Shown here in pieces: positions 8,691 to 17,854 of a stretch of DNA of 64,000 nucleotides. The stretch is from the NCBI RefSeq assembly GCF_022836435.1, contig NZ_BQXC01000001.1, positions 658,400-722,399 on the forward strand, read 5' to 3'. This DNA is from Nitrosomonas sp. PY1. Lineage in GTDB: Bacteria; Pseudomonadota; Gammaproteobacteria; Burkholderiales; Nitrosomonadaceae. Below the pieces are notes generated by a model that ran no database searches, was not told the DNA's origin, and worked only from the letters and a program-made list of their open reading frames with translations. Each line of letters begins with the position of its first letter. Position 1 is the stretch's first letter. Position numbers and translations under genes: made by a program.

Positions 8691-11600
8691 GATTGATCGT
8701 CTGGTTTGCTAGGAATCCGATCGCGGCAAATTTCTTGATGCTACTCATTATTGCAGGCGGAATTCTGGGACTGACAATTGCAAAACGTTACACTATTCCC
8801 CCAGTACCGCAAAACCAATTGCAAATCGAGATCGAATATCCTGGCGCGAGCCAGGCAGAAGTGGAGCGTGCATTGTGCATTCCGATTGAAACTGCACTGC
8901 ATGATCTGGAAGGTATCCGGCAAATCAATGCAACCGCTCATCAAGCTCAATGCGAGGTTATTGTCGAGTTCGATCCGAAAATCGATGCGGCGCGGTTTCA
9001 GGCCAGCGTGCAAGCTCGAATGGATCGCATCACAGTTTTCCCAAAAAATGCTGAGAAGCTGAGAATTACGGAATTAAAAACGGGTACTACTGCAGTGACC
9101 GTGATGGTGCATGGAGATGTCGATCTGTTGACCTTGATGCGTCAGCGTGACCGACTGCAAGCAATGTTGAGCCGACATCCGGATATAGGAAAACTGACAT
9201 CCTGGCCCGAGATTCCCTATGAAATCTCGATTGAAGTCACAGAATCTGAGTTGCGTCGCTACGATTTGAGTTTTGATGAGATTGCGATGGCAATTCAAGC
9301 CGCCTCACGAAATATACCGGCTGGGGAACTCAAAAAAGCGGACAGCAAATTGCTGTTGAGAAGCAAGCATCAAGCCATGACTGTGGCGGATTATGCAGCG
9401 ATTACCTTGCGATCGGATGTCAATGGGGCGCGTTTGTTACTGGGTGATGTCGCACGGATTAGAGAGACAGTCAATGACAAGGATATGCGGGCTAGGATCG
9501 ATGGCAAGCCAGCCGTGCAAATATTCGTGATGTCCAAGGATCGAATTTCGACATCGGTCGAAGCGGTTAATTCAGTGATCGATGCATTTCGTCCCGAACT
9601 TCCGGTTGGTGTTGGTATTTCAACATGGGATGATTGGTCGAAATACTATGTGGAGAATATGAGCATGCTGAAGGAAAATGCCATTTCGGGTTTTTTCCTG
9701 GTTTTTCTGGTGCTAATGTTTACACTGCGATTCCGCCTGGCGGTTTGGGTTAGCAGCGGTATTCTGGTGTCGTTGTTCGGTGCATTATGGTTAATGCCGA
9801 TTCTGGGCATCTCTTTGAATACTTATTCGATTTCTGCATTGATTTTGATTATTGGGGTTTTAGCCGACGATGCCATTGTCGTTGGAGAGAATATTTATAC
9901 CCATCAGGAACGGGGAAGCCCAGGATTAGATGGCGCCATTAGCGGTACGCTGGAAGTAGCACCGCTGATTGTCATGATGGTGTTATCCACTATGATTGCC
10001 TTTGTGCCTGGCTTGCTCCTGCCAGGGCTTAGTGGTTACTTGATGTATAACGTTTCTGCCGTGGTGATTCTGACATTGGCATTCTCGATGCTGGAGGCGT
10101 TATTGATTCTGCCCGCACATTTATCGTCGTATGACCATCCGGTAGCCACACAGAACAAAATCGGAATGCTGTTCGATCAAGCCAGAACCAAGATCGACGA
10201 AGCGTTGCAATGGTTTATCAATAGTGTGTACATACCGGTATTGAAACGATTGCTGTATTTTCGTTACATAACACTATCGATGTTTGCGATGATTTTGCTG
10301 GTGGCGGTCGCGCTCGTTTCATCCGGTCGGATTCAGAGCGTTATGGATGCGCCGGTCAATGATTATTATTTGTTCGCCATTCTGCAGTTTGTTCCGGGTA
10401 CACCGTTCGAGGAAGTCAATGCATATGTGTTGCGCCTGGAACAAATTGCTAACGATATTCGCGCAGAACTGAATGCGGAACTCGGATTGGGTGCGGTGGA
10501 TAAGTTGCAGGATAGCTTCCAGCACATCATATCCGTTAGCGAGGATAATGCCGCATTTGTGGATATTGAAATCGCCATCGATGAGCGGATCCGTTCGCGC
10601 ATGGACAGCATAAAACAGCAATGGGAAGAACGCTTGGGTAAATTGCCAGCCGGTGCTATGCTGTCGTTCCAGACTTTTTGGCCAAGAAATCTGGGAATCA
10701 CTGCGGCACAATCCGCTAAAGCCATCGAATTGCAACTGATTGCTCAGGATATCGGGCAACAAAGCGTTGTTAGTGAAATACTCAAGACCAAATTAGCTGC
10801 ATACACGGGTGTACATAGTGTCACTGGTGCAATGCAGATGGGTAAACCCGAGCTACATCTTAAGCTCAGGCCGGAAGCTGTAGCACAAGGGTTGACCGTG
10901 CATGATCTGGGAGAGCAAGTACGTAATGGTTTTCTGGGTTTGGAGGTGCAGCGATTCTTTCTAGATCGTGATGAGGTTCGCGTCATCATTCGCTTGCCTG
11001 CGCAACAGCGTCGCTCACTGGATGATATTTATCGCTTACCAATTCAGTTACCCAATGGTAATAGTGTGCCATTCGACGCGGTGGCGGAAACTGAATTGAT
11101 GCCAGGTTTTGCCAGTATCATTCGACAGAATCGAGAGCGGGTTCAGTTGATCAGTGCAGAAGTGTATAAGGAGCAAGCCAGCGTTGAAACTATTCTTGCT
11201 GATTTGCGTGCTCATGTAATTCCTGAATTGGAAGCGCAGTTCCCGGGAATAAAGATTGAGTCCGGGCAAATTCGGCAGAAACATGAAGCCACCATGTCGG
11301 AACTATGGCGCTATGGCATGTTCGCGTTACTGGGCATTTATGCGCTTCTGGCGATTCCGTTGCGGTCCTATTTGCAGCCGATGATGATCATGCTGGCAAT
11401 TCCTTTCGGTTTCATCGGTGCGATATTGGGACATCTGTTACTGAACATACCCTTATCGCTAGAGTCTTATGTGGCCTTGTTTGCGGTCGGAGGAATCGTG
11501 ATCAACGATAGCCTAATACTTGTGGCCCAGATAAATAAGGCCGCACGGGAGAATTTCACCCGCTATCAAACCGTGATTCGGGCTTGTAAGGCACGATTCC

Positions 11601-11824
11601 GCGCAATTTTTCTGACTAGCACGACCACTTTTGTTGGGCTGTTGCCGTTTATCAATGTGCAAAGCTCAGACGCGGAGAAAATCCTTCCAATGGCGGTTAC
11701 TCTGGCGTTTGGTATTTTATTTTCAATGTTGGTTACTTTGGTGCTGGTGCCCGTCAGTTGCGTGGTATTGCGGGAAATATCGGAACAAATGAACGCTTCA
11801 ACGCGCGCCGGAGAAGTATTCTAA
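8687..11824 (+). CDS. RND efflux inner-membrane permease (AcrB-like)
   Basis: A proton-driven drug or metabolite exporter subunit of 1045 residues, the normal length. It shows the first transmembrane helix (NPIAANFLMLLIIAGGILGL), a large periplasmic loop with the pseudo-repeat, and the TM4 proton-relay segment GVLADDAIVVGENIY carrying the paired aspartates. The C-terminal helices are LLGIYALLAIPLRSY, PFGFIGAILGH and GGIVINDSLILV. With the two upstream genes it forms a complete tripartite pump. Position in a siderophore block suggests export or recycling of a siderophore (compare the PvdRT-OpmQ logic in Pseudomonas), but drug or heavy-metal export cannot be excluded by sequence alone. Confidence 0.88.
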   Translation: MRLIVWFARNPIAANFLMLLIIAGGILGLTIAKRYTIPPVPQNQLQIEIEYPGASQAEVERALCIPIETALHDLEGIRQINATAHQAQCEVIVEFDPKIDAARFQASVQARMDRITVFPKNAEKLRITELKTGTTAVTVMVHGDVDLLTLMRQRDRLQAMLSRHPDIGKLTSWPEIPYEISIEVTESELRRYDLSFDEIAMAIQAASRNIPAGELKKADSKLLLRSKHQAMTVADYAAITLRSDVNGARLLLGDVARIRETVNDKDMRARIDGKPAVQIFVMSKDRISTSVEAVNSVIDAFRPELPVGVGISTWDDWSKYYVENMSMLKENAISGFFLVFLVLMFTLRFRLAVWVSSGILVSLFGALWLMPILGISLNTYSISALILIIGVLADDAIVVGENIYTHQERGSPGLDGAISGTLEVAPLIVMMVLSTMIAFVPGLLLPGLSGYLMYNVSAVVILTLAFSMLEALLILPAHLSSYDHPVATQNKIGMLFDQARTKIDEALQWFINSVYIPVLKRLLYFRYITLSMFAMILLVAVALVSSGRIQSVMDAPVNDYYLFAILQFVPGTPFEEVNAYVLRLEQIANDIRAELNAELGLGAVDKLQDSFQHIISVSEDNAAFVDIEIAIDERIRSRMDSIKQQWEERLGKLPAGAMLSFQTFWPRNLGITAAQSAKAIELQLIAQDIGQQSVVSEILKTKLAAYTGVHSVTGAMQMGKPELHLKLRPEAVAQGLTVHDLGEQVRNGFLGLEVQRFFLDRDEVRVIIRLPAQQRRSLDDIYRLPIQLPNGNSVPFDAVAETELMPGFASIIRQNRERVQLISAEVYKEQASVETILADLRAHVIPELEAQFPGIKIESGQIRQKHEATMSELWRYGMFALLGIYALLAIPLRSYLQPMMIMLAIPFGFIGAILGHLLLNIPLSLESYVALFAVGGIVINDSLILVAQINKAARENFTRYQTVIRACKARFRAIFLTSTTTFVGLLPFINVQSSDAEKILPMAVTLAFGILFSMLVTLVLVPVSCVVLREISEQMNASTRAGEVF

Positions 11825-11857
11825 CCGACACATATTTTTATCGAGTTTTTTCTACAA

Positions 11858-13489
11858 ATGACTTCAAATTATCAATTGCTTCTCAAACAGATCTGGCATA
11901 CGACATTGGTTAACGCGGCAGATCGACCAATCATCTATCACGACCGGTATCGCTCGAATTATCGCCAGACCTATGCGCGCATCAATCGATTTGCTGCCGC
12001 GATGGCTGCATCGAATATCAAACAGGGCGACGTTATTGCGGTGATGGATCATGATAGTCACCGCTATTTAGAGTGCTACTTTGCAATTCCGATGTACGGA
12101 GCTGTCATGATGACCGTCAACAGTCGGTTGACGCCAGCACAGATTATCTACACCTTAAATCATTCGCAGGCCATATTATTATTGCTGCATACCGATTTCA
12201 TACCGGTTATCGAAAGTATTCGATCGCAATTGACTGGAATACGTAAGATTATTGTGCTGAGCGACGGTGATGCGCTACCGTTTACTTCGCTGAGCTTGGA
12301 TGACGAATACGAAAACTGGTTGAAGGATCGGTCTGATCATTTTGTTTTTTCCGATTTTGACGAAAATACGCGAGCTACGGTTTTTTATACCACCGGTACG
12401 ACCGGATTACCCAAGGGTGTTTTTTATACTCATAGACAGTTGATGCTGCATACTCTTGCGGCAGGTATGGCGTTAGCGATGCCGGCGAGAGAACAACGGT
12501 TTCATGCCGGCGATGTATATATGCCGCTAACACCGATGTTTCATGTGCATGCTTGGGGGATTCCCTACATCGCCACGTTATTGGGCGTCAAGCAGGTTTA
12601 TCCGGGGCGCTACACGGCTGAATCGTTGTTGCGGTTAATTATTCAAGAACGCGTAACGTTTTCGCACTGTGTACCGACAATATTAAAAATGATCTTGGTG
12701 ACGGCACAAGCGGTTGGTGCCGATTTGCGCGGCTGGAAAGTGGTGGTGGGTGGTTCGGCGCTATCGAGAGACTTGGCCAGGCAAGCATTGGATATGGGAA
12801 TTGATTGTTTTTCCGGTTATGGTTTATCTGAGACAGCGCCAATTCTGACGCTGGCGCAATTAATCGAAGAACCTGACCATACGATTTCTCCAATGCATGA
12901 AGATGCCTCGATGATTCAACGTTGCAGCGCCGGTCGTGCGATTCCATTGGTAGATATACAAATTATCAATGAAGCGACGCAACTTCAGGTTCGTGATGGC
13001 CGCAGTAATGGTGAGATTGCAGTACGCGCACCGTGGTTGACGCAAGGCTATCTGAATGATTCCGAAGCCAGCGTTACTCTTTGGCAAGGAGGGTATTTAC
13101 ATACCCAGGATATCGGTACGATGAGTGCGGATGGCTACTTGTACATTACTGACCGGCTTAAGGATGTGATTAAAGTGGCAGGAGAATGGGTATCGTCGCT
13201 GGAAGTGGAAAATGCCCTGGCTTCCGTTGCTGGTGTCCGGGAAGTTGCGGTGATCGGAATACCGGATTCACGCTGGGGGGAAAGGCCGCTGGCTTTACTG
13301 GTGGTGGATTCGGCAATGTTTGACGAATCTGCGGTGCAGCAACAAATTCGTTCATTGGTTTCGCAAGGTGTGATTTCCAAACATGCGTTGCTGACCCAGC
13401 TCAAACAGGTGGAATGCATTGTTAAAACCAGTGTCGGCAAGGTCGATAAAAAAGCATTACGTTGCGAACATGGAGTTGTTCATCGTTAA
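11858..13489 (+). CDS. Fatty-acyl-CoA/AMP ligase (ANL superfamily)
   Basis: A 543-residue acyl-activating enzyme. The phosphate-binding loop YTTGTTGLPKG lies at about residues 176-186, a HVHAWG-type core motif follows (MFHVHAWGIPY), then GYGLSETAP, the hinge region (YLYITDRLKDVIKVAGEWVSS) and a C-terminal catalytic lysine region (KTSVGKVDKKALR). It closely resembles medium/long-chain acyl-CoA synthetases of the AlkK type. Next to an N-terminal-nucleophile acylase and a siderophore block, a plausible role is to activate the fatty acid that primes an acylated siderophore precursor later deacylated in the periplasm. Ordinary fatty acid degradation is the alternative. Confidence 0.82.
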   Translation: MTSNYQLLLKQIWHTTLVNAADRPIIYHDRYRSNYRQTYARINRFAAAMAASNIKQGDVIAVMDHDSHRYLECYFAIPMYGAVMMTVNSRLTPAQIIYTLNHSQAILLLLHTDFIPVIESIRSQLTGIRKIIVLSDGDALPFTSLSLDDEYENWLKDRSDHFVFSDFDENTRATVFYTTGTTGLPKGVFYTHRQLMLHTLAAGMALAMPAREQRFHAGDVYMPLTPMFHVHAWGIPYIATLLGVKQVYPGRYTAESLLRLIIQERVTFSHCVPTILKMILVTAQAVGADLRGWKVVVGGSALSRDLARQALDMGIDCFSGYGLSETAPILTLAQLIEEPDHTISPMHEDASMIQRCSAGRAIPLVDIQIINEATQLQVRDGRSNGEIAVRAPWLTQGYLNDSEASVTLWQGGYLHTQDIGTMSADGYLYITDRLKDVIKVAGEWVSSLEVENALASVAGVREVAVIGIPDSRWGERPLALLVVDSAMFDESAVQQQIRSLVSQGVISKHALLTQLKQVECIVKTSVGKVDKKALRCEHGVVHR

Positions 13490-13496
13490 ACCCGGA

Positions 13497-15695
13497 ATGA
13501 AATTGATGAAATCTTTTTTTGCCAGTTGTGCGCTGTTGTCTGTTTTGGTGTTGAATGCGTGCCAAACAGCCGAGCCATTACCGGTCAAGCACGGAAATCC
13601 CGAAATTTTGTGGGATTCCTGGGGTGTTCCGCACATTGTTGCAGCTCACGATAGCGATGCTTTTTATGCGTTTGGCTGGGCACAGATGCGCAGCCACGCC
13701 GATTTGCTGCTCAAACTGTATGCGATGGCGCGGGGACGCGGCGCCGAATACTTTGGTGAAGACTATCTGGCCGCAGATCGCTCGGTGCGTCTGTTTGGTA
13801 TTTCAGCACTGGCTGAACAGTGGTATCAGCAGCAGGAAACTAGGTTCAGAGACAATTTGGCGGCATTTGCCGCTGGCATTAATGATTTTGCCCGCCGCCA
13901 CCCTGAAGCGATTTCTGCTCAAGTAAAAGCCATTCTACCCGTAACGCCGCAAGACATCATTGCACATACCACGCGAGTAATGACTATTTTTGTCGCTGCC
14001 ATTTCGGAATGCGGCGCCGTGCTGCCGGGCTTGGATTTTAATCATCAACTGGCAGGTTCAAACGGTTGGGCACTGGGTGCCAAGTATTCCAGCAGCGGCA
14101 ATACGATGCTGCTTGCCAACCCTCATCTAAGCTGGCATGGCATGGAGACACTGTTTGAAGCGCATCTTCTGCTGCCCGATGTGAATCTCTATGGTGCAGC
14201 TTTGGTTGGATTTCCTGTGTTACAAATAGCATTCAACGATTATCTGGGTTGGACGCATACGGTGAATCCCATGGATGGTTGTGATGTATACCGGCTGAGG
14301 TTGGCGGGTGATCATTTGCATGAGGGCTACTGGCTCGACGGTAAAGTAAATGCTTTCGAGGTAAGCAGTGAAACTATATTGATTCGCCGGGACGATGGTC
14401 GTATGGAAAGTGAAGTCTTGACTATTCGCCGCGCGGTACAGGGGCCTGTGATCGAACATGCAGGAGAAATGCTGTCGATTCGTCTGGCATTGCTGGCAAC
14501 GCAGCGATTGGCAGGGATGAATCAACAATGGTGGGAAATGGGGCGTGCGACCGATTTGGAAAGATTCCAGGAAATCCTGGCAGGCGGTCATTTGCCTTTA
14601 TTCAATGTGATTTATGCTGATGTGAACAAGCATATTCTGCTGGCGTACAACGGTATCATTCCGCAGCGCGCGGCCGGCGACACAGCTTTTTGGCGAAAAC
14701 CCGTGACTGGCGACGATTCCCGGTTGATCTGGAAGGACGTGCATCACTACCAGGATTTGCCCAAGGCTGTGAACCCGGATTCCGGTTGGTTGCAAAATAG
14801 TAATGGCGCGCCATGGTATATGACCTTGCCCATTCTTGAGAAGAATCAGTACCCGGAAAATATGACTGCTGATGTCACCAATAATCGTGAATTGCAAAGC
14901 TTACGAATGCTGGCATCCCGATCAACAATGAGCTTTGAAGAATTGATCGCTGCTAAGCATTCGACCCATTCATTGGCAGCGGATCAACTACTGAATGATC
15001 TGTTATCCATCGCACTCACCAGCAGCGATCCACTCGTGCATCAAGCTGCGGCAATATGGCATCGATGGGATCGACAATTTCTGGCAGAAAGCCGCGGTGC
15101 AAGACTTTTCAGTATCTGGTTCGAAAAATGGGTTGAAGCCACGATCGCCAAAGCAACCAGGGTAAAACCTGAGTATGTGTTTACCCCTGATCAGTTACTG
15201 GGTAGTCTTTTTTATTCGCAGCCATTTGATTCTTCAGAGCCGCTGATTACACCACATGGTTTGGCTGACAAGTCGCTTGCATTGAATGTCTTACGTGAGG
15301 CTGTGACTCAATTGCTTGCCGAGACCGGAAAACTTGACGTCGCTTGGGGTGAAGTTGCTCGCTTGCGTCGAGATGGATCTGATTTTCCTGGTAATGGCGC
15401 TGATACGGACTTAGGCGTTTTCAGGGAAATTGCTTATGAATCGGATATCGATGGGAAATTGAAATCATCGTATGGAGATTCGTTTATAGCAGCTATTGAA
15501 TTTTCTAAACCGGTACGCGCACAAGTACTAATGACCTACGGCAATGCAACACAACGCACATTTTTTGAAACATATAATCAATTAGAACTCTCCGCAAAAC
15601 AGCAATTACGACCTGCCTGGCGCAATCGAGATGAAATTGAGGATAATATTAAACTCCGTGAAATTCTGACTTATGCAACTAATTGGAGAGCATAA
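13497..15695 (+). CDS. Penicillin-acylase-family Ntn-hydrolase lipoprotein (PvdQ-like role possible)
   Basis: A periplasmic amidase precursor that self-cleaves into alpha and beta chains. The signal peptide ends in the lipobox LNAC (about residue 22), so it should be a membrane-anchored lipoprotein. The alpha chain contains WDSWGVPHIVA and AFGWAQMRSH. The beta chain begins at Ser188 in GSNGWALGAK, the catalytic N-terminal nucleophile of the family, followed by LLANPHL and the GFPVLQIAFNDYLGWTHTVN region. The total of 732 residues is normal. I choose 13497 because it gives a clean lipoprotein signal; the longer frame from 13419 would overlap the ligase. In pyoverdine producers a member of this family removes the fatty acyl chain from the siderophore precursor, which fits the neighbours, but acyl-homoserine-lactone or other amide substrates remain possible. 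Confidence 0.82.
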   Translation: MKLMKSFFASCALLSVLVLNACQTAEPLPVKHGNPEILWDSWGVPHIVAAHDSDAFYAFGWAQMRSHADLLLKLYAMARGRGAEYFGEDYLAADRSVRLFGISALAEQWYQQQETRFRDNLAAFAAGINDFARRHPEAISAQVKAILPVTPQDIIAHTTRVMTIFVAAISECGAVLPGLDFNHQLAGSNGWALGAKYSSSGNTMLLANPHLSWHGMETLFEAHLLLPDVNLYGAALVGFPVLQIAFNDYLGWTHTVNPMDGCDVYRLRLAGDHLHEGYWLDGKVNAFEVSSETILIRRDDGRMESEVLTIRRAVQGPVIEHAGEMLSIRLALLATQRLAGMNQQWWEMGRATDLERFQEILAGGHLPLFNVIYADVNKHILLAYNGIIPQRAAGDTAFWRKPVTGDDSRLIWKDVHHYQDLPKAVNPDSGWLQNSNGAPWYMTLPILEKNQYPENMTADVTNNRELQSLRMLASRSTMSFEELIAAKHSTHSLAADQLLNDLLSIALTSSDPLVHQAAAIWHRWDRQFLAESRGARLFSIWFEKWVEATIAKATRVKPEYVFTPDQLLGSLFYSQPFDSSEPLITPHGLADKSLALNVLREAVTQLLAETGKLDVAWGEVARLRRDGSDFPGNGADTDLGVFREIAYESDIDGKLKSSYGDSFIAAIEFSKPVRAQVLMTYGNATQRTFFETYNQLELSAKQQLRPAWRNRDEIEDNIKLREILTYATNWRA

Positions 15696-15716
15696 AAAAG
15701 TGGGGTGTGTTTCTAC

Positions 15717-17244
15717 TTAGTCGCCCCTGAAAAAAGCCTCGACGATTGCTATTTTTTGGGGTGGATCAGATTTCCTTGCTGCATGTAGAAAACAACTTTC
15801 GCTGGTTGAAGTTTTCATTAACAAATTGGGGTAATTTGCGTTTTTCGCCATGAGAAGAACAGCCAAAGAATGGCCAGCAGCCATTGTCTCAGATTCCATG
15901 CGCAAGCAGCCATCAATAGATTGATACGATCTCCGATAGCACCTTTTAAATAATTTCTGATCAACCTAAAATCCGATTTCAAATGACCAATGATGGGTTC
16001 AATCGCTGCACGTCTTCTGCATTGCTTTCGTTTCTTGTCCCTTTGATAACGAGTATCTTGTTTGAGTGCTTTCCCCGGCAAAATAATACTCGTGCCATTA
16101 ACTTCTCGCTTGCCGCGATAGCCGCGATCACATACTGCTTGTTTGACGGCTTTGCCGCGAGATGCCTCAACATGACGCAGTATTTCCGGCAGCGTATGAT
16201 TGTCATGCCGGTTTTGTTCGTGACTGACTACACCGACGATCAGATTGCCTTGCGCGGTGCTTGCTATCGATGCCTTGCTGCCATATTCGTATTGTTTGTG
16301 GTCTTTTCCTTTGGCCACGCAGTACACCTGCGGCTCGTGCAATGAATAGATCTTGTTTGTGTCTTTAGATTGCTGCCTTAAAATGCGCTCATACATCAGA
16401 AAATCTTGTTGGTAGCACTCAAATAAACAGTATTGCGGCAATTCTCGGCGCAGTTCCCGTATTAAGATGCCCGCAATCGTTCTAAGCCGCTTTAGCGCTC
16501 GCTTGGCCTTTGCTCTTTTGGTGACGTGACGGAAATGCCGAATAGCCAGACGCAATGATTTTACTTCTTTGACGAAAGTACGCCGCTGTTGAACACCATG
16601 CGCTTGGGCTATCTTGTTTAGTCGGTTGATGATTCTAATTGCCAGCTTGCTATCTGTCGGATAGGCGATGTTCTTTTCTTGCACTGTCGTGTCAATGTGA
16701 ACCGTGTCTTCCAGCGCAGCTTCTCCATGCAAACCAACGCTCATCTGGAAAATACGCTCAACACCTTCAGCGCCAATGCGCTTACGAAAATGCACCAACT
16801 CCGTGCTGTGGCAGGGCAATCTTCGCTGAAACTCTTTCATCCCGCAAAAAGCCTGGTAATACGGATTGCGTTTCCACTGCAATACTACTGCTTCATCGCT
16901 CAAGTTCTCTAACTGCTTGAGTATCAACAATCCAACCAGCAGCCGAATCGGTTTACTGGGTGCGCCTAATCCTTCGCTGTAGTGTATTGAAAATGCTTCG
17001 TCAAACTCAAACCAAGGTATTTCCAATGCAAGCTGTAGCAATGGATCAGAACGATCAAGCTGCAATAACAGGTCAGTCTCAAACAAACTGAGTTGGTGCA
17101 AAGTTCTACTGAGTGTGAGCATCTGTAATCACCATTTCGACCAGAATTTAGCTGCAATTCTAGCATTTCTGGTCGATCGGATCACGCACATCTCTGTATT
17201 TCTTCTCATTATCAAATAGTTGTACTTTCTTCAGGGACGACTAA
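15717..17244. mobile_element. Insertion sequence with IS5/IS4-type DDE transposase
   Basis: A 1.5-kb element bounded by 20-bp inverted repeats that match at 18 positions (15717-15736 and 17225-17244, both reading inward from TTAGTCG). It contains one full-length transposase gene on the minus strand. It inserted about 20 bp after the acylase gene. A clear target duplication is not recognisable beyond a possible TA. The ends and the intact transposase suggest a functional or recently active copy. Confidence 0.85.
15818..17122 (-). CDS. IS5/IS4-superfamily DDE transposase
   Basis: A 434-residue transposase with an N-terminal DUF772-like region (LRLLVGLL-type segment, residues about 55-110, including AFCGMKEFQRRLPC). 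A DDE catalytic core follows: the first Asp in VHIDTTVQEKN, the second in VCDRGYRGKREV, and the Glu in IEPIIGHLKSDFRL. The frame is uninterrupted and spans most of the element between its inverted repeats, so the protein is probably functional. It starts with ATG at 17122. Confidence 0.88.
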   Translation of the reverse strand: MLTLSRTLHQLSLFETDLLLQLDRSDPLLQLALEIPWFEFDEAFSIHYSEGLGAPSKPIRLLVGLLILKQLENLSDEAVVLQWKRNPYYQAFCGMKEFQRRLPCHSTELVHFRKRIGAEGVERIFQMSVGLHGEAALEDTVHIDTTVQEKNIAYPTDSKLAIRIINRLNKIAQAHGVQQRRTFVKEVKSLRLAIRHFRHVTKRAKAKRALKRLRTIAGILIRELRRELPQYCLFECYQQDFLMYERILRQQSKDTNKIYSLHEPQVYCVAKGKDHKQYEYGSKASIASTAQGNLIVGVVSHEQNRHDNHTLPEILRHVEASRGKAVKQAVCDRGYRGKREVNGTSIILPGKALKQDTRYQRDKKRKQCRRRAAIEPIIGHLKSDFRLIRNYLKGAIGDRINLLMAACAWNLRQWLLAILWLFFSWRKTQITPIC

Positions 17245-17445
17245 TTAATATATTTGTAATGGGGTATTTATGGGGCAATTTGAAATAAAAATAAGGAATG
17301 GCATGGTTCTTTTGCTGAAATTTATCAAGGAAAGAAATGGGCAATCTAAGAAAGTTACTTGTTACAGATTGCTTTAATCACGTGTCCCACCAGTGCCCCT
17401 TGATTGGCATTTATGGGGTCGTTATTTTTTAATTCATTGATTTTA

Positions 17446-17490
17446 TGGTGCTGTTGAGAGGAGTCGAACCTCCGACCTACTGATTACGAA
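17446..17490. repeat. attL: 45-bp copy of the tRNA-Thr 3' half
   Basis: Identical over 45 bases to 25977-26021, covering CCA, the acceptor 3' strand, the T arm, the variable loop and the 3' side of the anticodon arm. Identity stops at 17491, inside the anticodon loop, so this copy cannot encode a tRNA. It is the left attachment site of the island. Confidence 0.9.
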
Positions 17491-17509
17491 ACGTAACTAT
17501 AAATTTTAG

Positions 17510-17617
17510 TTGTATATAAATCAATTGCTTGCGATGCTTGCCAAATATAAAAACAGTGCCACACAACCTCAAGCAGTGGAGTTCTTAGAGCGGTTTGGCA
17601 CAAATTTGGCACAATGA
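17510..17617 (+). pseudogene. Remnant of a tyrosine integrase C-terminus
   Basis: A short open stretch ending in codons for RFGTNLAQ and a stop at 17615-17617 resembles the tail of phage-type integrases of the kind whose genes end next to tRNA 3' ends. The island's own integrase ends in NVTNLAQSK, a related tail. Nothing of the catalytic domain remains. It sits just inside attL, so it may be the scar of an earlier element that used the same tRNA. The assignment rests on a short match. Confidence 0.4.
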
Positions 17618-17711
17618 TTTAGCAACTCATTTGGTTCACCAAACCGGATAAAGCTGGTAATTGGTTTATTAAGATTTCAGTTTGACATTATATTCATGTG
17701 TACACATATAT

Positions 17712-17836
17712 ATGTAACGTTCAAATTGAGGGGGCTGACCGACCGTAAAGATTGGCCGTGGCCACCGAGAGTTCAATAACTACAGGCCGAGAAGTGAGCG
17801 CTTATCGACCAGTCCCTCTCGAGTGTAGGGTTAAGT
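17712..17836 (-). repeat. attC-like recombination site 2 (after the PD-(D/E)XK-like cassette)
   Basis: Read on the minus strand, this 125-base region starts with ACTTAAC, an exact RYYYAAC R'' box, and ends with GTTACAT, an imperfect GTTRRRY R' box. Inside these are imperfectly complementary arms (CGAGAGGGACTGG against the complement of CAGCCCCCTCAA) with an extra unpaired base in one arm, as in integron attC sites. It begins 19 bases after the stop codon of the gene it follows. The length fits the known range. Confidence 0.65.
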
Positions 17837-17854
17837 TTCTCCGCGACGGAAATG

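Noticed and set aside
10319..10762. Minus-strand frames inside the RND permease gene
   Set aside because: The plus-strand permease is full length with all motifs. The reverse frames are shadows without family features.
15983..16345. Plus-strand frames inside the IS transposase
   Set aside because: The minus-strand transposase is intact and spans the element; the reverse frames have no domain evidence.
15705..17260. Target-site duplication of the IS element
   Set aside because: Flanking bases do not give a clear direct repeat beyond a possible TA, so no duplication is claimed.
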